Source: Turbatrix aceti (Eukaryota > Nematoda > Chromadorea > Rhabditida > Panagrolaimidae). From it: DNA of 64,000 bases. The position numbers and the translations under genes are program-made. The notes below the pieces were generated by a model. The model searched no databases, was not told the origin of the DNA, and saw nothing but the letters and a program-made list of their open reading frames with translations. The stretch lies in contig OZ017768.1 in the NCBI GenBank assembly GCA_963969345.1, forward strand, positions 4,674,718-4,738,717. Reading direction: 5' to 3'. Positions 13,601-28,600 of this stretch are shown here, in pieces (position 1 is the stretch's first letter; every line of letters begins with the position of its first letter).

Positions 13601-16600
13601 TAGGGTTTTTTGTTGTTTCCGAGGCTTCTAACATGTACAAAACTGTTTTTTTCAGACGGCAGCGGTTTGTCCGAAATGGCCCAGCTCCTGAACCGTTTTA
13701 ACACTATTCGGGAGCAAAAAGCGGCACAAACTGGTTCGACGCCTGAAAATGCGCCTCAACAGACCTTCGAAGCCCCTCCACCTGGAAAGTTTACGGACCC
13801 TGAAACTGACACTTCGCGCACGACGAATGTTGCCCCGACAGCGATCGTGCAGCCTCTGTTGCCGAGGCTCACCACCACCAACGTCGTCTCGATCAACGTG
13901 GGCGGAGGATTGCCGCCAGGTGGGTGCACTTTTTATCTTTTTACCTAAACAAAGTCTTTCTCTAATTTTGAAATTTTGTCGCGCACTGAGACTCTTACAT
14001 GCTTTGCCCAAAAAATTCATCTGCAGCAGCAGCTGTTTCCTGTCCGTAATCTTTGACGACTGAGAGCTCAGCTCAGCGATCATCAACAAAAAAAGGATGG
14101 ATGTTGAGCCAACAGGAGCCATTGTCGTTGTCGTTGTCGTTGTTTTTTTGGTCATTTAGTTAGTAACTCGTCGACAAGAGGGTCGACGACCCTTTTTTTA
14201 GGTCGTCAAGTCGACTCAAGTGTTGTCCGTTTGTTTTTTGTTGCTGTCACGCTGTTTTATGTACAGAACATTTTCTGACTTCTGACGCATGCTGGATTTT
14301 TTTAGGATTTCCAAATTTTTCTATTTTGAGTCCTTGACGACGACCCAGAACAAAGAACGGGAAATTGAGTCACTTATACAGTGTATGTTAGTTGAGGGAG
14401 GGTGTGAAAGGCGCGTGTGCCTTCGAGTGTGTGATGATCTGCTTCCAGCGCCCTGCACACCCCACAGTTTGCAGTTTGTTGCCCCAGGCTGTAGGAAGAA
14501 CGTGTGAACACTCTTTTCTTTCAATTTTTGCAGAGGTCAATTTCTGTTTACTCGCTTGACTGCTGAGGCGGCAAGATATATACTTACATTAGATGCAGCG
14601 GCACGTTAACTCTTGGCTGTGCTCGTTCCACTTACTTAGATCTCATAGATCTCTTTCTTCTGCACAAAGCTGCCGACAGCTGCCTTTCAAGGAAGGCCAG
14701 GAGCACTTTTTTGCCCCAAATGTTTTCAATCGCGCTTTTTTTGAGCGTACGTGCATGCATCGTCGGGTCGTTGACCAACCACCGCTATGCTATCAGCCAG
14801 TTTTTGCGGGGTACGGGTTGGGTTGTCGGTCGTGAGTCACCCCCCGGAAGTTTGTTGCTGTGTTGCTTCCGGTGATCATTTGAGCCCGACCTCGACCTTT
14901 TCGTGCCCAGGGTGCCCAGGTTGAGCCAACAAAACACGAAACTTTCTAATTGTGTTATTTATTTGTTTTTGTCTGCTCTGTAGTCTTTTTTGACTTTGTT
15001 ATACAAAAACATTTCCATCCCGAAAGCATCTATTATTGATGCAGCCAACCAACACTGTCGTTTTTGAAGGAGACACGACAGAACAGCCGCGGATTTAATC
15101 GTCGAAGCTTCTGTTCTGTTTGAGCCTCGGATGAAGCGCGAGGTGAGTCACGCCAGCCACAGCCACGGGGATGCGCCAGGACGTCTCTTAGGATCAACCA
15201 TCTCGTTGCACAATTATCTGCTCGTTCTCCCCTGCTCCGCCCGCCCGCCTGACCGCCAATACATACGAATGAGGTTATTGGTTGGCTGGCAGTACTCCTC
15301 TCAAGGGTACACGCCTTCCCTGCCGTCCTGCTGCCTCCGGTTCGTTCTCCTGTCCAGTGCGGCAGCAGCTGTCTGCCTGCCTGCGCGAAATCGAGGACAA
15401 AGGTGTCTACCTTCTGGTTTGTGTACGAAACATACGCGCACGTTTTGTTTCGACACAAACCCTCGCAAGGAGTCGATCTTCAGCGGCAGGCGATCTTATG
15501 TACGTATATTGTTGTCGAAAAGACGTGTCAATTCCCCCTCCCTCCCCCACTTGACTGACACACGAGCCAGCCCTCCGGTGGTGAGCGGAACTGTTTGTTC
15601 TTCTGGGAGCACGTGATCGAGCGACACCGCGCTTTTCATTTGATTTGATTCGATTCGCTTTGTTGATTTTGATTTTTATCCTCCGAGGGTAATGCGAGTT
15701 AAATTGGGCTTTGATCACGGAAATCAGAAAATCAAATCTTTTGACGTGGATGGACGTGATCTGATCTGATAGCTTGCGTCCACTCTTCTCTTCCGGGGCT
15801 TCTGTAGGATTTTCGCGGTCGGACAATGATCGCCGATCGCGAAGGACTGTAGAACTGTTGATCGGCTCATGACGGATTAGTCAGTCTCCCACGGTGAGTT
15901 TGACAAAATTCGCCAAAGGCAGCTGCTGCAGCCCGCCAGCTTTTTTTGCACTTAGGTGGACGTACGACGCAGGAGCGCATTAGCGACGGGGGCTGCGCGA
16001 ATTAGTCACCCCACCCCATCATCTATCCCCTGGGACGTCGTGCAGCATGAACTTTTTTATATTTAGATACATGCACAATGTCTGACTTGATTTTCATTTG
16101 CCTTTGCCTTTTGCACGTTGATTTCGATTAATGGGTCCACTTTGCACTTGTTTTTGTTCGCTTCGGAGCTGATTGTTGGCGAAGTTTGCGTTTCTTTCGC
16201 TGATGCTATCTCATCCTGAACCGGCGCCGGCGATAGTCATCTGGAGGGGGGGACCCTAACGTGTGTCTCCCTCTGGGTTAGGTTGGTTGGTTTCGACGAA
16301 GAGTTATAAAGTTGGCGTAAAATAACAACCAACTTTGTTTTACGATAGTTTACGGATTTCATTTTCTTTTCACGGTGGGCTGAAGTTACGGTCGTTGCCT
16401 GCCTCGTTGTTGCCACGGCGCTCGCAGAAAACTAAAAAAAACAAGAAATCATGCCGGTGACCGACCTTGAAGCCCTGTTTTTGCGGCAAAACAACAATAT
16501 TATGCTCGCTGGTTGCCGTTCTTTTTCCGTGAAAAAAAGCAGCAATAAAATAATAACCGGGTGATCGTTCTACAGTTGTTTTTTTTCTTTGGACGACTTC

Positions 16601-19600
16601 GACCTGTGAGGTCGGTCGACTCGACTCGCGCTCGTCAGTTGCGAATGGCCTTCGGAGAGGCAATGGCCTGCTTTATTGGCCTTTACCTGCTCGTTCTGCA
16701 TATAATTATTGCATTATCCTCCGGTCTGGGGTCTGCATACATAAATGAGGCCATGGGACTCAAATGGCGACCGCGCATGACAAGGAGCAGTGTTCGGCTT
16801 CTTGTCAGACGGGCGACTGCTCCTGTTGATACTAAATATGTACCTTTTTCACTGCCTTGAGCGTTCTCCGCTGTTGCAACCTCTGTTTTCGGGGAAAGTC
16901 GCTCGCTCAGTCAGCTGGCCGCAGGGAGGGATGCCAATCTTTTTATGGCTGCGTCCCAACTTTTGCGACCAGTTGGAGGCACCTGTCGCGGTTCTTAGAA
17001 GCCAGTCTTGTTTTTTTTCTTGTTTTCTTCAACGTTTTCTTACCTCTGCGCAAATCCATCACCCATCAATTTTATCCTGGATACGCATTTTTGTCGCGGT
17101 GACCATAGTCCGACTCACCTTGGTTGCCAAAAAATGATGAGTTGTCCCCTCACGTGATCGACGACTGTCCAAACAATTTCACGGACACCACCGGACTGGT
17201 CACAACTTCCTTTCACGTGAGTTTGTGTCTCCTCCGCGAGCGACAGGGGGTCTGGTCCGGTCTATCTGACTGAGGTAATTCCGTGGCCACGAGGTGTGCT
17301 CGTGTGCTTGCATCAACATTAACATCATCTGTTGTCCATGAACAAAACAGACTTTCTTCGCCTTTCTTCCACCCCCACCCGTGTTTTTTTTCCTTTTTTG
17401 GCTGTGCTTGGTTCAACCATAACTGTTGTGAGCCCGCGGGGTTGATGCAAAGAAAGAAAGGTCCAATAAAAAATGTGTTCTACAGCTGATTTTCTCACCG
17501 CACCGCATTTTATTATATTTATTTATTTGTTTGTGTTGCTGTACACGGGGACCGAAGTACGTTCACTCCTATGTTAAAAATCGACGCGTTGAATTTATTT
17601 CATAAATACATATTTTTTAGTTTATCTGAACTTCAAATTCCAAAATCGTGATACCAGCTTAAATGCCAAATTTTTTTTGAGGGGCTGCTGTTTTTGGTCG
17701 GTCACATTTAATTTCAATAAATCATTGTTCATCACGTCACGAACGTTTTCGAATAGCGCCGACGCATAAATTATTATATTTACTATTTGTCGGTGATGCT
17801 GCGGGGGGCCATCATTCGTGTTTGTAATTTATGCGTAATAATTTTTCGATAGTAGCGAATTCAGAATCCTCTTCAGGAGATCCGGACTATACTTTTCTTT
17901 GTCCTGTCACGATGATGCAAACAACGGTGGCGGCGTGAAGTCGTGAACTACAGCTTTCCGTACATAAACAACATTGCCCCCTTTTTTTTGCGCGTTTTCC
18001 CTGTTTTTCGAATTCGAATCAACGTTTCGCCCGCGTGAAACCTTAGTAGTATGTATAAGTCCGGGTTGTCTTTGTTTATGCAGGCCATCTGCATCTATAT
18101 ACATCTGCGAACAATGTCCTTGTTGTGGTTTTTCACGGTACACGCGGGGGCAAAGATAGTCCAGGTGTGACGATACTCAAACAGCTCCAGATGCGTAAAT
18201 CCGATCAGATTCTGTTTCTGTTCATAACCCGACGCTAATGAGACCGACGACTATGTAATACACATATGTATTAGGGCCAGATTATCTGTCTGCGTGATCA
18301 AGAACACGCGCGGTAGAAAGAAACAACTTGAGGTCATCGCACCGACAAATACGGTATATGTAGCGCGTGCCGGACATGTGATTAACAACCTGGATCTTGT
18401 TCACCGTGTTGATTTGAGTTTTGTCGCCAAGTCTAGTCAGAACAGAATTATTCTGTGGAGGGAAGAGGTTATCTATCGACTGGCTGGCCGGTGTCTGCAG
18501 ACATGATAAATACGAACCAGTTTTTGGGTTTTTGACTGTGCCTGACGCAACGAACGTTCATTTGGTCTTATATACTTGTCTACCTGCACCAACTTTTATA
18601 TTCTTCCACAGAAAATACTTGAAAAGCGCGGCTTTATGATTGGTTTAGCGAAAAGTCATTTGTTTTTTATTTATTACGTATTTTCTAAACAAAAGAGGGG
18701 AAATTGCTGGTATCATAACATACTGCAGACAAAATATGATTTTGCAAATGAACGAACAACCGGCGGCTGCGGCGGGCGTTGCTCATTTGAACGCCAGACG
18801 TTTGCCCGGCCGGATCGTATCATATTTATCTGCAAAACACTGGCATCACATCATGTTTTTATATTTATTCCTGTGCACATATAATATTTTCGTGACCGAT
18901 GCTGGGAGCGAAGATTGATCGCACTTTGCCGGAGAGAGGTGGGCTCGGGCTCTTCTGTCCGCATTCGTCGCTCCCGATCTCATCCACCCCTGTCCTATGG
19001 AATTTATTTGTTTCCAACACCTTTCCATTGTTTTCGGACTCACAGTCTTCTCTCTCCTGGTTTGAGCGTGTGTTGCGTGGCCCTGATCATCACTCCAACC
19101 CTCCAACAGCGCTGATGGAGGTTTCATGCAAACTGCGAGCTCTCCATCAGAGCTCTTAGGGTCCACACAAATATTAGGGGCCCTAAGAGCTCTGTTTTCA
19201 AACCAACCGGCAGGTTGTTTTGGATTTTGGATCACGCGATTGTCACATGTGGGGTTTGAAACGTTGTATTTACAATTGGTTTTTGGCGTCGAAAATGGCT
19301 TTTTATTTTCCGGAAGCTGTACGCTGTACGATCTTTAAAAAAACTGCAACATGTTGGCCAACGGGTTCAACTCATTCATTTTCGTTAATTCATTTACAAA
19401 ATGGACGACCGACGCCAGAATGAAAAAAAAAGGATTGTGGGATTGTGCTGGCCATTCTGGCGTCAATTAGGCCGGTAATTGATTATTTTTTGTTTCTACC
19501 GTGACCGTAACAAGCTGATGTGACATTTTTGAATTTTTTTGGGAGCCGTTCGTTCGTTCTCTGGTCGCCTGTTACTTCCCGCGTTTGACTGAATTTCTCG

Positions 19601-22600
19601 AGTCTTCCGAAAACGGGCCATTTCCTCTCGCCGCACCACCACCTCGGTTAATTAGCCTGCAACCGACGGTGGCAGCGGTCAAAGAGCGGGCTAGGAGTCT
19701 TTTTTCGGCGTCGCGGCGGTCTCGTCTCGTCTCGCTGCTAATAGTTTCTTTGCCTGAGGTCTTCCGTTTTTTTTCCGGACGACTGCAAAAACGCCAGGCC
19801 GAAAAAGACCTGGCTTGGCGCACGTAGGATTGGTTGAGTGACCCAGAAGTGACACGACATGCTGAAAAAACGAAAAACTTCCTCCGGACACGCTGTTTGA
19901 TGCTTCACGCCGCCACCGACGACTTTATTGGGACCCGTGCTCGTGCTCGTGCTCGTACTCTTGCTCGTGATGACTCTGCGCCCGCTGGCCCAACTCCGGT
20001 CGGGGCGAGTGAATGAATGAATGCTCATCGTTTGTTTCTGTTTGTTTGAAAGGGGTAGTGTTCGGCAAAGTTAAGGACTCACGCAGATCGTGATCGTAAC
20101 CATAATCTGGGGGGCAGACAGCTGCAAACATGCAAAACACGTTCGCTCTCTTTTTTTTGCCATTTTCTGCTAAAATAGCTCCTTTTTCTTCCTGTCTGGT
20201 CTGGTTTCAGAATGGATGTTCTTTTCCTTATCGTCTCCCGGAACACAAAAAAAAGAACTTTTGCAGCTGTCTTTTTCCATTTTTTTTCTTCGCACGAATC
20301 AAGTTTGGTGCTAATTTGCGGAGCTCCAAACCTTTCAACTTTGAATTTTGACAGTCTGACAGTGGGCTACTCTTCGCCGGCTTTAAAAGTGACGCGGAAG
20401 TCGGCCGCTGGTTTTTTAGAATTTTTGTAATCGTTGCTGAATTTTTGATTATAATACGTTTCGTATAGCGACAACTTTTTTTATATAAACAAAAACATAC
20501 CGGGCCAGTGAGGTCATTCTGTCAGCTGTGCCTCTTGGACCCGGAGCTAACGGGGTGACTCTAGCCGCCGCCGGTGATTCATGACTGCTTTCTGACCCTT
20601 CGCAGGCCCGAAGCAGTCCCCCAACATCTCAACTTTGTCCGCGCGATGGTCTTTGTCTTGTCGTCGTTCATTGACGCCCAGATGATGTTCCTGATGGCTG
20701 TTTTGTGACTTATTTATTTATTTTTTTGTTTGTGCACTGTCCTTTCTTTTTCTTCGGTTTTTTGATGAAAGAACGCAACGCGGACGTGATTGGGGCTGCT
20801 CGAATGTTTTTTTGTTGCTGGACTTTAGACTCACTCAAATTTTGAGTGTGTTTCGGAAACTTTTAAATTAAGAGATTAGGTACTCTGGCCGGAAAGTTTG
20901 GAAAACAGCCAGTCCAGAGGTGCACGTCATTTGGGTGCACGTTGAAAGAATATTAGATTTCATAATTGCCTGCTTTTCTGACATGAGAAATTTAGTTTTT
21001 GTAACTTTACATATTTTCGTGACCGTGACCGGCCACTGGAATCATGTCTGTGACTTTGCATTTCTCATCCGGCGTCTTGTTGTCGACGTTGTCTACATAT
21101 TCACAACCTGGTGCATGAACTCGTCTATTTTGAGGCTTCTAAGCCGCTTTTGTTGACGGCTCAGCCCCATCTTTGGGGCATCGAACACTCGCACCAGAAG
21201 TCGACAAGAAGTCGAACAAAGTTGGAAACAATGAACGCGTGAGACGGGTTACGTGACTAATCGTTGGTTGTTGTTGGTTGTTGAGATAGATCGTTGCTTG
21301 GGACTCTCACGCTGCCTGCAAGCTACATGTGTCTTTTCTTTCTTCTCCTGCACTGTACGCCCGTGGCCATGGCCGTGGCCGTGGCCGGGGCATGGACATG
21401 AACTGGCCACTGTTCACACCTGCCTACCTATCTATCTACCTACCTGACTCGCGTGCCTCTGGCTGTGTGTTTGTTTGTTTCTTGCCTTATTTGTCTGACT
21501 TCTCCTCCTCCTTCTCCCTGATAGCCAAAAAGAGGGGTATCATGTATCGTTTGTCACCGACCGACACGGACCTAAAAATAACGTTTGTTTCACCGTGTTC
21601 CGGTTACTCCCCCAAATTAACGCGTCTAGGCTGCTTTTAAATACGTGCGAATGTTTGTTTCTCTAACATAAATAGCCCGGATGAAGTGCAACAACTTTTG
21701 GCACCCGACTGTTTTTTTTTCATCCGCACAAAAAAACGAGGTGAACCCGCTGTGAAGCTCTTGCAAACTTGCAACCTTGCAGAAAATTGCTCTTTGAACG
21801 CTTTGACTGCTCTTTTACATTAGTGACGTGAGGCAAATTCACCTGATTAGCACGGTGCCTAACTAAGATGAAGAAGCGCTAATTTTGAAAATCTCATCAT
21901 TGATGGCATTAATTTGTGCACCTTTCACGGGAACGCCGGTCGGCTAGACGGTCCGTTTTAGATACATACAATGTATCAATTTCTTTTCTTTGCTCGGATT
22001 AGGACAACGCCACCGCCACCGCCACCGCTTTTCAAATATCACTCCAGGCCAGCCGGGGCGATCCTTAATGTTAAAGAGGCGCACATAAGAGCACAGTCAT
22101 TTTACAAAGTGGTCAGCAGCCAGCGTTCGTTCGTTTGTTGCCTTTTTCGTTTTTTCCTGTTTGTTCTCGCCGTTCTGGCATTTTAAAAATTTTGTTGCGA
22201 TCTCTGGGCTGAACTATTATACCTTCTTGTGGCGTACGTAGCTGGATTATCGCAACCGTGTGACGACAGTCGGATTTGCTAAATATGTACATCATCGTCG
22301 TCGATGTTGTCCTTGTCTTTCGGGTCGGGCGCGTTTCTCACTTTTTTCAAGTGCCGTTTAAACCAAGAATTATTTGTAATATAAATATTTACTTGTCTGC
22401 AGTGTTTTTTGACGAACAACACGGATTCCACCGACCAATCACCTGTCCATGATGTCGACATGCTCCACGGCAAATCGGCGAAATTCGTCGCCGTTCCGCC
22501 GCTCCATTCCTCTTTTCCGGCCTCTTTGCACGACGGAGCGTCCTCCCCAGCTCAGCTGGTTCAGCTCAGCACTTCAGAGTCTCAGTGCGCTTTTTATTCA

Positions 22601-25600
22601 TTTTAAAATTTTAAAAATTGCAATTAAACAAAATTTGAATGATTACATACATAAAATTGAAAATTCAAATTCCTTTTCCTTTTCCGGTCTTTTTTAACAT
22701 TTTTTTCCTTTCAGACTCGAATTCAAAGACCTCGGCACCCCCGTTGCCGCCGCGATCTCTGTCAGGCAGCTCCATGGCTGACCTGCACCAGCGCATGGGC
22801 CACCTGCCGCACTGGGAAGCCGCTGAGGATAATTCGAGCCAGCGGATGTTGTCGCCGAATGCCCCGGAAAACGATTCCGCTTCACCCAGTCCGACGCCGG
22901 AGGACACCGCTGCTCGCGACGTCCACGGCGCTCCGATGACCGTCGTCGAGGAAGAAAGCGAAGACGAGGTCGCCGCGGAGAACGCAATGACCCGACCTTC
23001 TTCGAGGAAGACCATCGAAGACGACGGCCGCGTCGTTCACCGGAGCGATTTCCTCAAGGTGAGTTTTTAAAATTTTTTAAAGATGTGATTTGAACTGATG
23101 ATTTTCAGAGCCACAACACCGGCGCAACGGAGTCAACTGATTCAGAGTCCGACGAAGACGACTACGCCCAGCGCATGGAATCGTATAGACGGAACTACTA
23201 CCCATCGGTTGGTTTGCCCTTCTATTATTGTTTTTTCCGGGGGTAAAAAATTTTTTTTGTTGCGCATGACGAAGAAAAGTAATGACACGCTTTCCTGTTC
23301 TGCTGGCGATACTTTTCCGGGAGCGAGTGCAAACGAGTGCGGCAACAAAAAACATTGCGATACATACATACATATTTCATACAAAACTTGGGGGTTGCGC
23401 TGTCAGGCACCGTATTTACGCGCGGATGCGGTTATTTATGGGGAGGGGGTTGAAAATGAGATTTCTATTTTGGGATGTGCCAAAGTCAAATAAATCTGCG
23501 GCGATTTTGTTTGTTCTTCAAAGACGCGGTTTTTTTCCCGGCGTGACGTGCCAGGACACGCGCACACATCACAATCTCTGCTCTGGCTATCGGCTTTCAC
23601 TTTTTCACTTTTTCACTTGGCAGCAGCAGCGGTTTACCGCACTTAAGGCACCCAAGATGAGCTGGGCCAAAAATAACACGGTATTCTGTGTCTTGCTGTT
23701 GGATACTTGAAACCGACTTTTTTGGGGGGAAATGCCTCTGGGGCTTCATTTTTCATTTCTGCAGAATTTGGATGAATTTGGACGCCTTCCTTGTCGTCTT
23801 TTTTTGTTAGGTGATTGCATTTGGCAGCCGGCACGGGGCAGCATGCATTTTAATTGACACATAATTTCTCGCAGGCTTCCAAAAATGTCAGTCACTTATT
23901 ATACATTTTTTTGCACGGCTGATAAACGGTGACTTTTGCTCCTGCCAATGCCCTTTGCAGGGGTCGGGTGTTCTCTGGTTCACATCAGCCAGGTGGTGCG
24001 TTGGAGGGCTTGCAGGCCTTGTAAAATTAAAAGGGCGTTTCCTAAAAGATTCGGAAGCTTCACACTCCTTCAATGACCCTGACGTACAACTTTGACCCGA
24101 AATAGACCCGCTTACGGCTTGTCTAGAACTTCGATGCGCAATAACAACATTTTGAGCCAGACTTATATAAATATATAATAGTTCTCACATTTTTTATCAG
24201 GTGCACGGGTGAATGCCTCCGCTGTAGAGAAACTTATTTGTTTACCCTCAAACTTTTTTTTTCTTATTAATCCACAGTAGTACGAGTTAAAAATAAAGCT
24301 CGCGTGTTTGTTTCTTACGCACTCACTCACGTTTTTGTTTTTGAGATGACCTTTGGCAAAAAAAAACACCCTGACGCTGAAAACGGACAACCCTGAGGCG
24401 TTGACGCGTGATGGCTCATATCCGTCCGCTCGAAGCTGTTCTAGACACTCGGCTCCGGCTACTGGGAACGACATTGTTTTTTTTCCGGAGGCGACTAAAA
24501 AGATTGTTTTTCTCTCGGATCTTGTTGATCTTTTTCTGCTAACCCCGCCACGAGCCAGTCAAGCTAGGAATGCAATGCGACGTCACCCGCGTTTTATTGC
24601 CGACTGGCCCCGAGCGGTTGTTTTTGGTTTTTTTTCCGCTGCGGCGATCGAATTCGAGCTGGCTTGTTTTTTTTCCAGAATTTCGAATTACGACCGTTTT
24701 TGCATAAATATATTCCAGGCCCGTAGTATAGGAAGCCAGAGGCTAATTTAATTTATTTCGGTGTTGATTTTGAATTTTGGACAGAGAGAGCGCCGGGAGA
24801 ACGGATTCCCGGAAAATCAAATTTCACGCCAAAAAAAAAAAGCATCAAACACGCTTATGTTAGGCGTCTCGAAGTTTCAAAGCTCGTTTTTTGGCCGGTC
24901 ACTCTTCTTTCCATATCCTTGTCAGTTTTTTGATGTTTGACGCCCCGGATAAAAATGATTTGCGTTCCCCGCCCGCGGGCTCTTCTTTTCTTTCATTATT
25001 CGGGCGTCTGTGGGCTACAATCGGAACACGCGGCTTCCTCATGTCTGCGGATAATTGCCATCAACACTGCTAGCGCGCCATTGGTTGTTAAACAACTTGC
25101 AGCACTATTTTCCTGACGTATTAGTACGTGATTATTTTTAGACGCTCTCCTGCCTGGCTGCTGGCAGCTAAAAATAAAGTTGTTGTAATGAGCGGTGGGC
25201 TATTTTCGATCGCAACTATTTTTTTGATGTGTAGACAAACGCGGGGACTTCCGGCGGCTTAGGAGGGTAGGAAGGAGCAGAGATCGCGCAGCGCAGTCTG
25301 AGTGCAATTCTATACTTCTTCTGTCATGTGCCCAAAGCTCTCGGTCTGTCTAGGTCAACAATAAACAGATTGGATGAGGGTCACGTCCCGCCTGCTTGCG
25401 GTTAGCGTCCGTTTAAATTGTCCGACCAAATTAGGCCATTTCCTCATCCTTTGTTTCGTGGAAGACTCTCGAGTGCGTGTATGCATGCTCGAATGGGATT
25501 TCCGAGTCTAAAAAGCAAGCAAAAGCTATAGAAATGTATAAATGTATATTTTTTAACCGCCTGATGTGCCCAATGCACTCGTTCATTTTTTATGAAACTA

Positions 25601-28600
25601 TGACGCAAAACTGAGTTGGGTTGCTTCTTGTTTTGTGCTCCCTTGAAACCTGAACGATTCATCAGGGCAAGTTTGACGGCATGGCACGTGCTCTTTGTCC
25701 AGCGTAGTCAGTTAGTTCATGGGTGATCGATGCACCCAGTTGATCCCCGGCTGAGGCACGAGTCCTGCACCTGGCACGCCTGCTATGTTGGAGTTTCGAA
25801 CGACAACTTCACCTGTTTGTATGCATTGCTCTCTGTGATTTATGTCAAACACACTTGGAGCGGGGGCTTGTTATTATTTTTTTAGGGGGAATTTGATACT
25901 TTTTTCATCGCCTTTAAAATCCCAGCTATTTTGCCCGTCCGGCGCTGTTTTCCATTTTCCTTATACCTGAAAACCGTGGCACTCGGCTAGACTGTCGTAA
26001 TCTTGCTGCTTTTTGGTCGAGCCACTCATCCGGCCTCTGCGCTGGTCCTAATCTCGTTGAACCTGGTCCTCGAGGCTATTTTTGTCGAATTTTCTCGGCC
26101 TCTCTTGAAAAAAGATAATTAATTAGCACTCCAAGTGCCTAACTTGGCTGAGTTGCGTAGTGAGCTACCGTATGCTTTTTCGGTTACGTCAGTTTTGGCC
26201 GGCACTAACGTCTCCTTGCCAGGAGATTAGAATTAATTTTTAATAACCGTTAAAAGGCACGTTATAAAAATAAAAATTTGCCATAATCTTGGGATAGAAA
26301 ACACTTTGCTTCGGTTTTCTGTTCTGTCTCGCCGGATTTTGTTTGGTCTCGAATATGCAGACGGTTTATGATCCGTTGAGGTGACGTGCCATCCGTAGAT
26401 GGCATCCAATATCCATTGTCCGTTGTCCTGATTCTTTGTTCCTGAATGCTAAATAGTTACGAGCCTTTTTATGGGTTTTATGAGACATCTGGGAATTCTG
26501 AATGACGCGAAGCCTCAATTCATGCCAGAAATGGCACCTCGGCGCCACTTTGATGGCCTGGCGTTTGATGCCGGTGCATTTTACGACGGTTGACCCGACT
26601 TTGGTGCTTTTTTTCTCTCTTTTCCGGTCCTTGCTTATGTAATTGCATCCGGAAAAGAAACGCGGAACTGTCTGTCTCGCTGGCGCGTAGGGTAGCTTCA
26701 GAAACGCCGCACCGACTCAATCCGGAGCGGGGCCGGGGCTTGGGTTGCTCGTGACAATGGACCAACCGCAGCAGTTTCACATTTCACATGCTTGCACGTG
26801 ATTTATAGCGTGATCTGTGTTTTGTTTGATAGAACAGAACGGTTTATGTTTCTGCCTGCGCGTTCGTTGCCCGGATGCGAATTCTTCCAGCTGCAGTTGC
26901 TCGGGGTTTTCCGTGTCTCAGACGACGCTCGGTGCTCGCTCGGGGCAACAGACAATGAAAAACAATGGCCCTTCGCCCCCTCCTCTTCAACGGCGACTTT
27001 GACTGCTTCTGTTTCTGTTTCTGTTGCTCATTTTCACCTTCCGCTGGGAGTTTTTTGCAGAATTTGTTGTTGTACGAAAAAAAACCGTATTTTTTGAAAC
27101 AGACTCATATTTTGAGCGTTCAAGTCCCTCCCGAGCCGTGGAGGTCACCCGGTCGTCTGGCAATGTCTCCACTTTTGTTTTAGTGCTCTCGCCTCAGGGG
27201 ACGATGCTCGGGAGGCTGTCGCGGTACCCAGAATCTGTCCATTGGGTTGTCATGCACTGATAAGCCCCAACCATCCATTTTGATGCGGAAGTGTTCGATC
27301 GTAACTCGGTTTTGCAGGCTTTTTTTTGCGAAAAAAATTAAGTTAATCCCGGACATTGCATTTTGGGTATTTTACGAAAAAAGTTTTGTTTTTTGTTGTC
27401 ACAGAGGTCGTAGGCACTCTGTAATACCCGGGAAGTTGGAAGTTAGAGGCATCTTAGGTACACGTAAAATATTAATCCTCGAGGATCCCTGCGGACAAAA
27501 TACTTGAGTTTTCTGTCTGTCTTCATCCCCTAATACCGACTTGACGGCATTCGGTACGAACGTGCCAAATTTTTGACGGATAACCAGGCGTGCGTTCTGC
27601 AAAAATCGTTCTGTGTCTTCCGGGAAGCAAGCTAAAACGGGAATCACGTCTGAGTGAGTGGCACCACATTTTTGCTGTCAGCTTCTGAGTATGCGAAATG
27701 TTTTTCATGATTTATTCGAGAGATAACGCAAGAATTGGCCCGTTTTTACTACGATTCCGGGCACTGTCAGCTGTTTCGGGAGTTATACATACATAGCTTC
27801 AGTCATTTTTGGCAGCGATGAGCAAATGAATGCCTTTCTGACCGATTTGACTCGAGTTCGACACCGGCACTGTTTTTTTTCTACATAGTTTTTTTTTTGC
27901 CCTGCCGGAGGCGACGTGACCAGCGCTGACGTAACGGAGCCGTCACCGGAGCCACAAACAAGACAACAAGTTTTTTGACACCTCGGATAAACAATCTGCC
28001 AAAAATAACGGATATTTTGCTATTCTGGGCTGTTTTTGCAAAAGAGCTCGGCTTTGGGTTAACGCCCTCAGCCGAAAAGCTTGTTGTTGCCCTTGTCCGC
28101 CGCAGTCACGCATTCCAGAACGCAGCACTTCTGAATTATGCATTGCGCTTTCTGGCATGGCAGTTGCTACGGGGCGCGTCGACGGCATTTCTGGAACTCT
28201 CCACTCCAACGCCAACCGTGCTCGCACCCGAGAAATTCTCGGGCCCGTTTCGTCTCGGTCGAGTGTTCGCAATCACATCAAGTTGAGTGGAGGGTAAAGA
28301 ACGAGCACGATTTTATGCACTTCCTGATGGAGCTGGGCTGCCGGGCGTGCTTGATGACTAACGACCGGCAAGGGGCTAACTTTGGCCGGAGGGCGTACGT
28401 GTCGTTCTCCGAGGAACGCGCCTCGTGGTCCTGGTCGGGGTCGTTGACAGACGGGGCAGACAGTTGTTGGTAGTGCCGAGTTGATCGTTTTGTGTAGAGC
28501 CACCAGTTTTTTTTTCTTTTTTTTTCTTCCATCTGGGCTCATTTTAATTTCTTGAACGAACGAACGATTTATCAGCTGTTAATTTTTTTTGGACTTGAAA

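Larger units (their letters stand above)
13920..22714 (+). other. Intron 7 of the large gene (8.8 kb)
   Basis: No supported gene was found on either strand. It contains short perfect hairpins (14180-14192, 19149-19193, 19411-19464), a GGCCAT/GGCCGT-rich stretch at about 21360-21395, and a GCTCGT repeat at about 19936-19970. An open stretch at 22409-22600 (starting MTNNTDSTDQSPVHDVDML) has the compositional style of the host protein, but its reading frame does not match the flanking exon phases. It may be an alternative terminal exon. Confidence 0.45.

Noticed and set aside
15131..15826. Overlapping long open frames on both strands inside the 8.8-kb intron
   Set aside because: Frames on both strands overlap, with no domain and no acceptors or donors in phase. 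They reflect locally low stop-codon density.
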